Below, one piece after another: positions 11,351 through 12,130 of a DNA stretch of 12,130 nucleotides. Numbering within the stretch: position 1 is the first letter of the stretch; the number at the start of each line of letters is the position of its first letter. The DNA is taken from positions 1 through 12,130 of the forward strand of contig CALCDK010000122.1 of the NCBI GenBank assembly GCA_937900605.1. The letters are read 5' to 3'. The notes beneath the pieces were generated by a model, which saw nothing but the letters and a program-made list of their open reading frames with translations, had not been told where the DNA came from and ran no database searches. Source of the stretch: an uncultured Olsenella sp. GTDB taxonomy: Bacteria; Actinomycetota; Coriobacteriia; Coriobacteriales; Atopobiaceae. The position numbers were made by a program, and so were the translations under genes.

Positions 11351-12130
11351 ATGAACGACCAGCGCATCGCCATCCTCACCGACACCGGCACCGACACGCC
11401 GGCCGACTTCGTCGTCGAGCACGACGTCAGGGTGGTCCCGCTGCGCGTGAGCTACTCGGACGGCTCCTCCTTCGACAGCGGCGTCGACATCACGCCGCAG
11501 CAGGTCGTTGAGCGCGAGGAGGTCCCCAAGACCTCGCTGCCCTCCCCCGACCGCATCCGCCTCGAGCTCGAGCGCGCCCGCGAGGACGGCTACCGCGCCG
11601 CCGTGTTCGTGACCATCTCGAGCGGCCTCTCCGCCACGCACCAGACCGTGAGCCTGGTGGCCGAGCAGATGGGCGACTTCCCCGTCGTGGTGGTCGACAC
11701 CAGGAGCATCGGCGCCGCCGCGGGCCTCGTGGTCATGGAGGCCGCCCGCAAGGTCGAGGCCGGCGTGCCGCTGGAGCGCCTGGCCCTGGAGCTCGAGGCC
11801 ACCTCGCGCGACACGCACGTCTGGTTCACCGTCCAGACCCTCGACTACCTGCACCGCGGCGGGCGCATCGGCGAGGCCGTCTACCGCATCGGCTCCGTGC
11901 TCAACATCAAGCCGGTCCTCACGTGCAACCCCGAGGGCCGCTACGTGATCGCCAAGAAGGCCCGCGGCTGGCAGCGCGCGCTCGACCAGCTGGTCCACCT
12001 CGCCGAGGAGCGCGCCCGCGACTTCGAGAGGGTCCGCCTCGCCATCTGCTGCTACGAGAACCGCGAGCTCGCCGACCAGCTCGAGGCGAGCCTGCGCGAG
12101 CACGTCGCCAACATCGTTGACGTCGTGCGC
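11351..12130 (+). CDS. DegV/FakB-type fatty-acid-binding protein, 3' end cut off
   Basis: The frame runs open for 260 codons to the right edge, so the stop is outside. DegV-family proteins (FakB in Gram-positives) bind a fatty acid and present it to the kinase FakA, feeding exogenous fatty acids into phospholipid synthesis. Visible landmarks: ILTDTGTDTP (8-17), KTSLPSP (60-66), VTISSGLSATHQT (87-99, the GLS fatty-acid carboxylate loop), VVDTRSIGAAAGLVV (114-128), TLDYLHRGGRIG (163-174) and VLNIKPVLTCNPEGR (183-197). Family members are about 280-290 residues, so about 20-30 are missing. The start at 11351 is chosen because AGGGGG lies 4 bases upstream and the first strand of the fold follows at once. 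The gene is divergent from nhaA. No fakA is in the window, so the pairing is from family knowledge. Confidence 0.92.
   Translation, partial: MNDQRIAILTDTGTDTPADFVVEHDVRVVPLRVSYSDGSSFDSGVDITPQQVVEREEVPKTSLPSPDRIRLELERAREDGYRAAVFVTISSGLSATHQTVSLVAEQMGDFPVVVVDTRSIGAAAGLVVMEAARKVEAGVPLERLALELEATSRDTHVWFTVQTLDYLHRGGRIGEAVYRIGSVLNIKPVLTCNPEGRYVIAKKARGWQRALDQLVHLAEERARDFERVRLAICCYENRELADQLEASLREHVANIVDVVR

Noticed and set aside
9822..11354. 510-codon plus-strand frame
   Set aside because: It is antisense to nhaA; the Asp/Gln/Glu/His-rich repeats mirror hydrophobic codons on the other strand.
11318..12103. 261-codon minus-strand frame
   Set aside because: It is antisense to the DegV-family gene, which has all family motifs and a ribosome-binding site.

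Overview
The window is dense, GC-rich bacterial chromosome (third codon positions almost all G or C) with 12 complete or damaged genes plus two genes cut by the window edges. Gene content and style (SufS-SufU pair, class II aldolase, M18 aminopeptidase, Tat-type lipoprotein, Asp23/AmaP module, alanine- and proline-rich disordered tails) fit an anaerobic or host-associated high-GC actinobacterium. Coriobacteriia of the Olsenella/Atopobium type is my best guess; it is inferred from gene content, with no rRNA or marker phylogeny.

Layout. Positions 1-1024 (+) hold the 3' end of a SUF iron-sulfur operon: the tail of the cysteine desulfurase sufS, sufU overlapping it, and an Rrf2-family regulator with an IscR-like cysteine set. 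A hairpin region at 1093-1167 separates it from the convergent class II fructose-bisphosphate aldolase (1177-2049, -), whose upstream region carries a perfect palindrome. Positions 2335-4705 (+) hold an unrecognised membrane protein with a disordered tail and an M18 aminopeptidase, ended by a terminator. A gene-free stretch at 4706-4955 contains a 22-bp direct repeat at 33-bp spacing and hairpins.

Positions 4956-8040 (-) are a thiamine/pyrimidine-precursor uptake operon. It starts with a TPP riboswitch and a strong intrinsic terminator, then a thiamine-binding (MTH1187/YkoF-like) protein, an ABC permease (thiX-like), a Tat-exported lipoprotein binding protein (thiY-like) and an ABC ATPase (thiZ-like). 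The permease is broken by a frameshift at about 6985 that coincides with an apparent loss of about 18-19 codons covering the conserved EAA-loop end, so the transporter may be non-functional in this sequence.

Positions 8111-11183 (-) form an alkaline/envelope-stress cluster: nhaA (Na+/H+ antiporter), amaP (membrane anchor), a DUF2273 membrane protein and an Asp23/Gls24 protein, closely spaced and probably co-transcribed. A perfect 18-bp palindrome lies between nhaA and the divergent DegV/FakB-type fatty-acid-binding gene, which runs off the right edge (11351-12130, +).

I do not see a clearly novel system. The items most worth a second look are the broken thiX, the antiporter plus Asp23 cluster with its histidine-rich NhaA insert, and several perfect palindromes in promoter regions.
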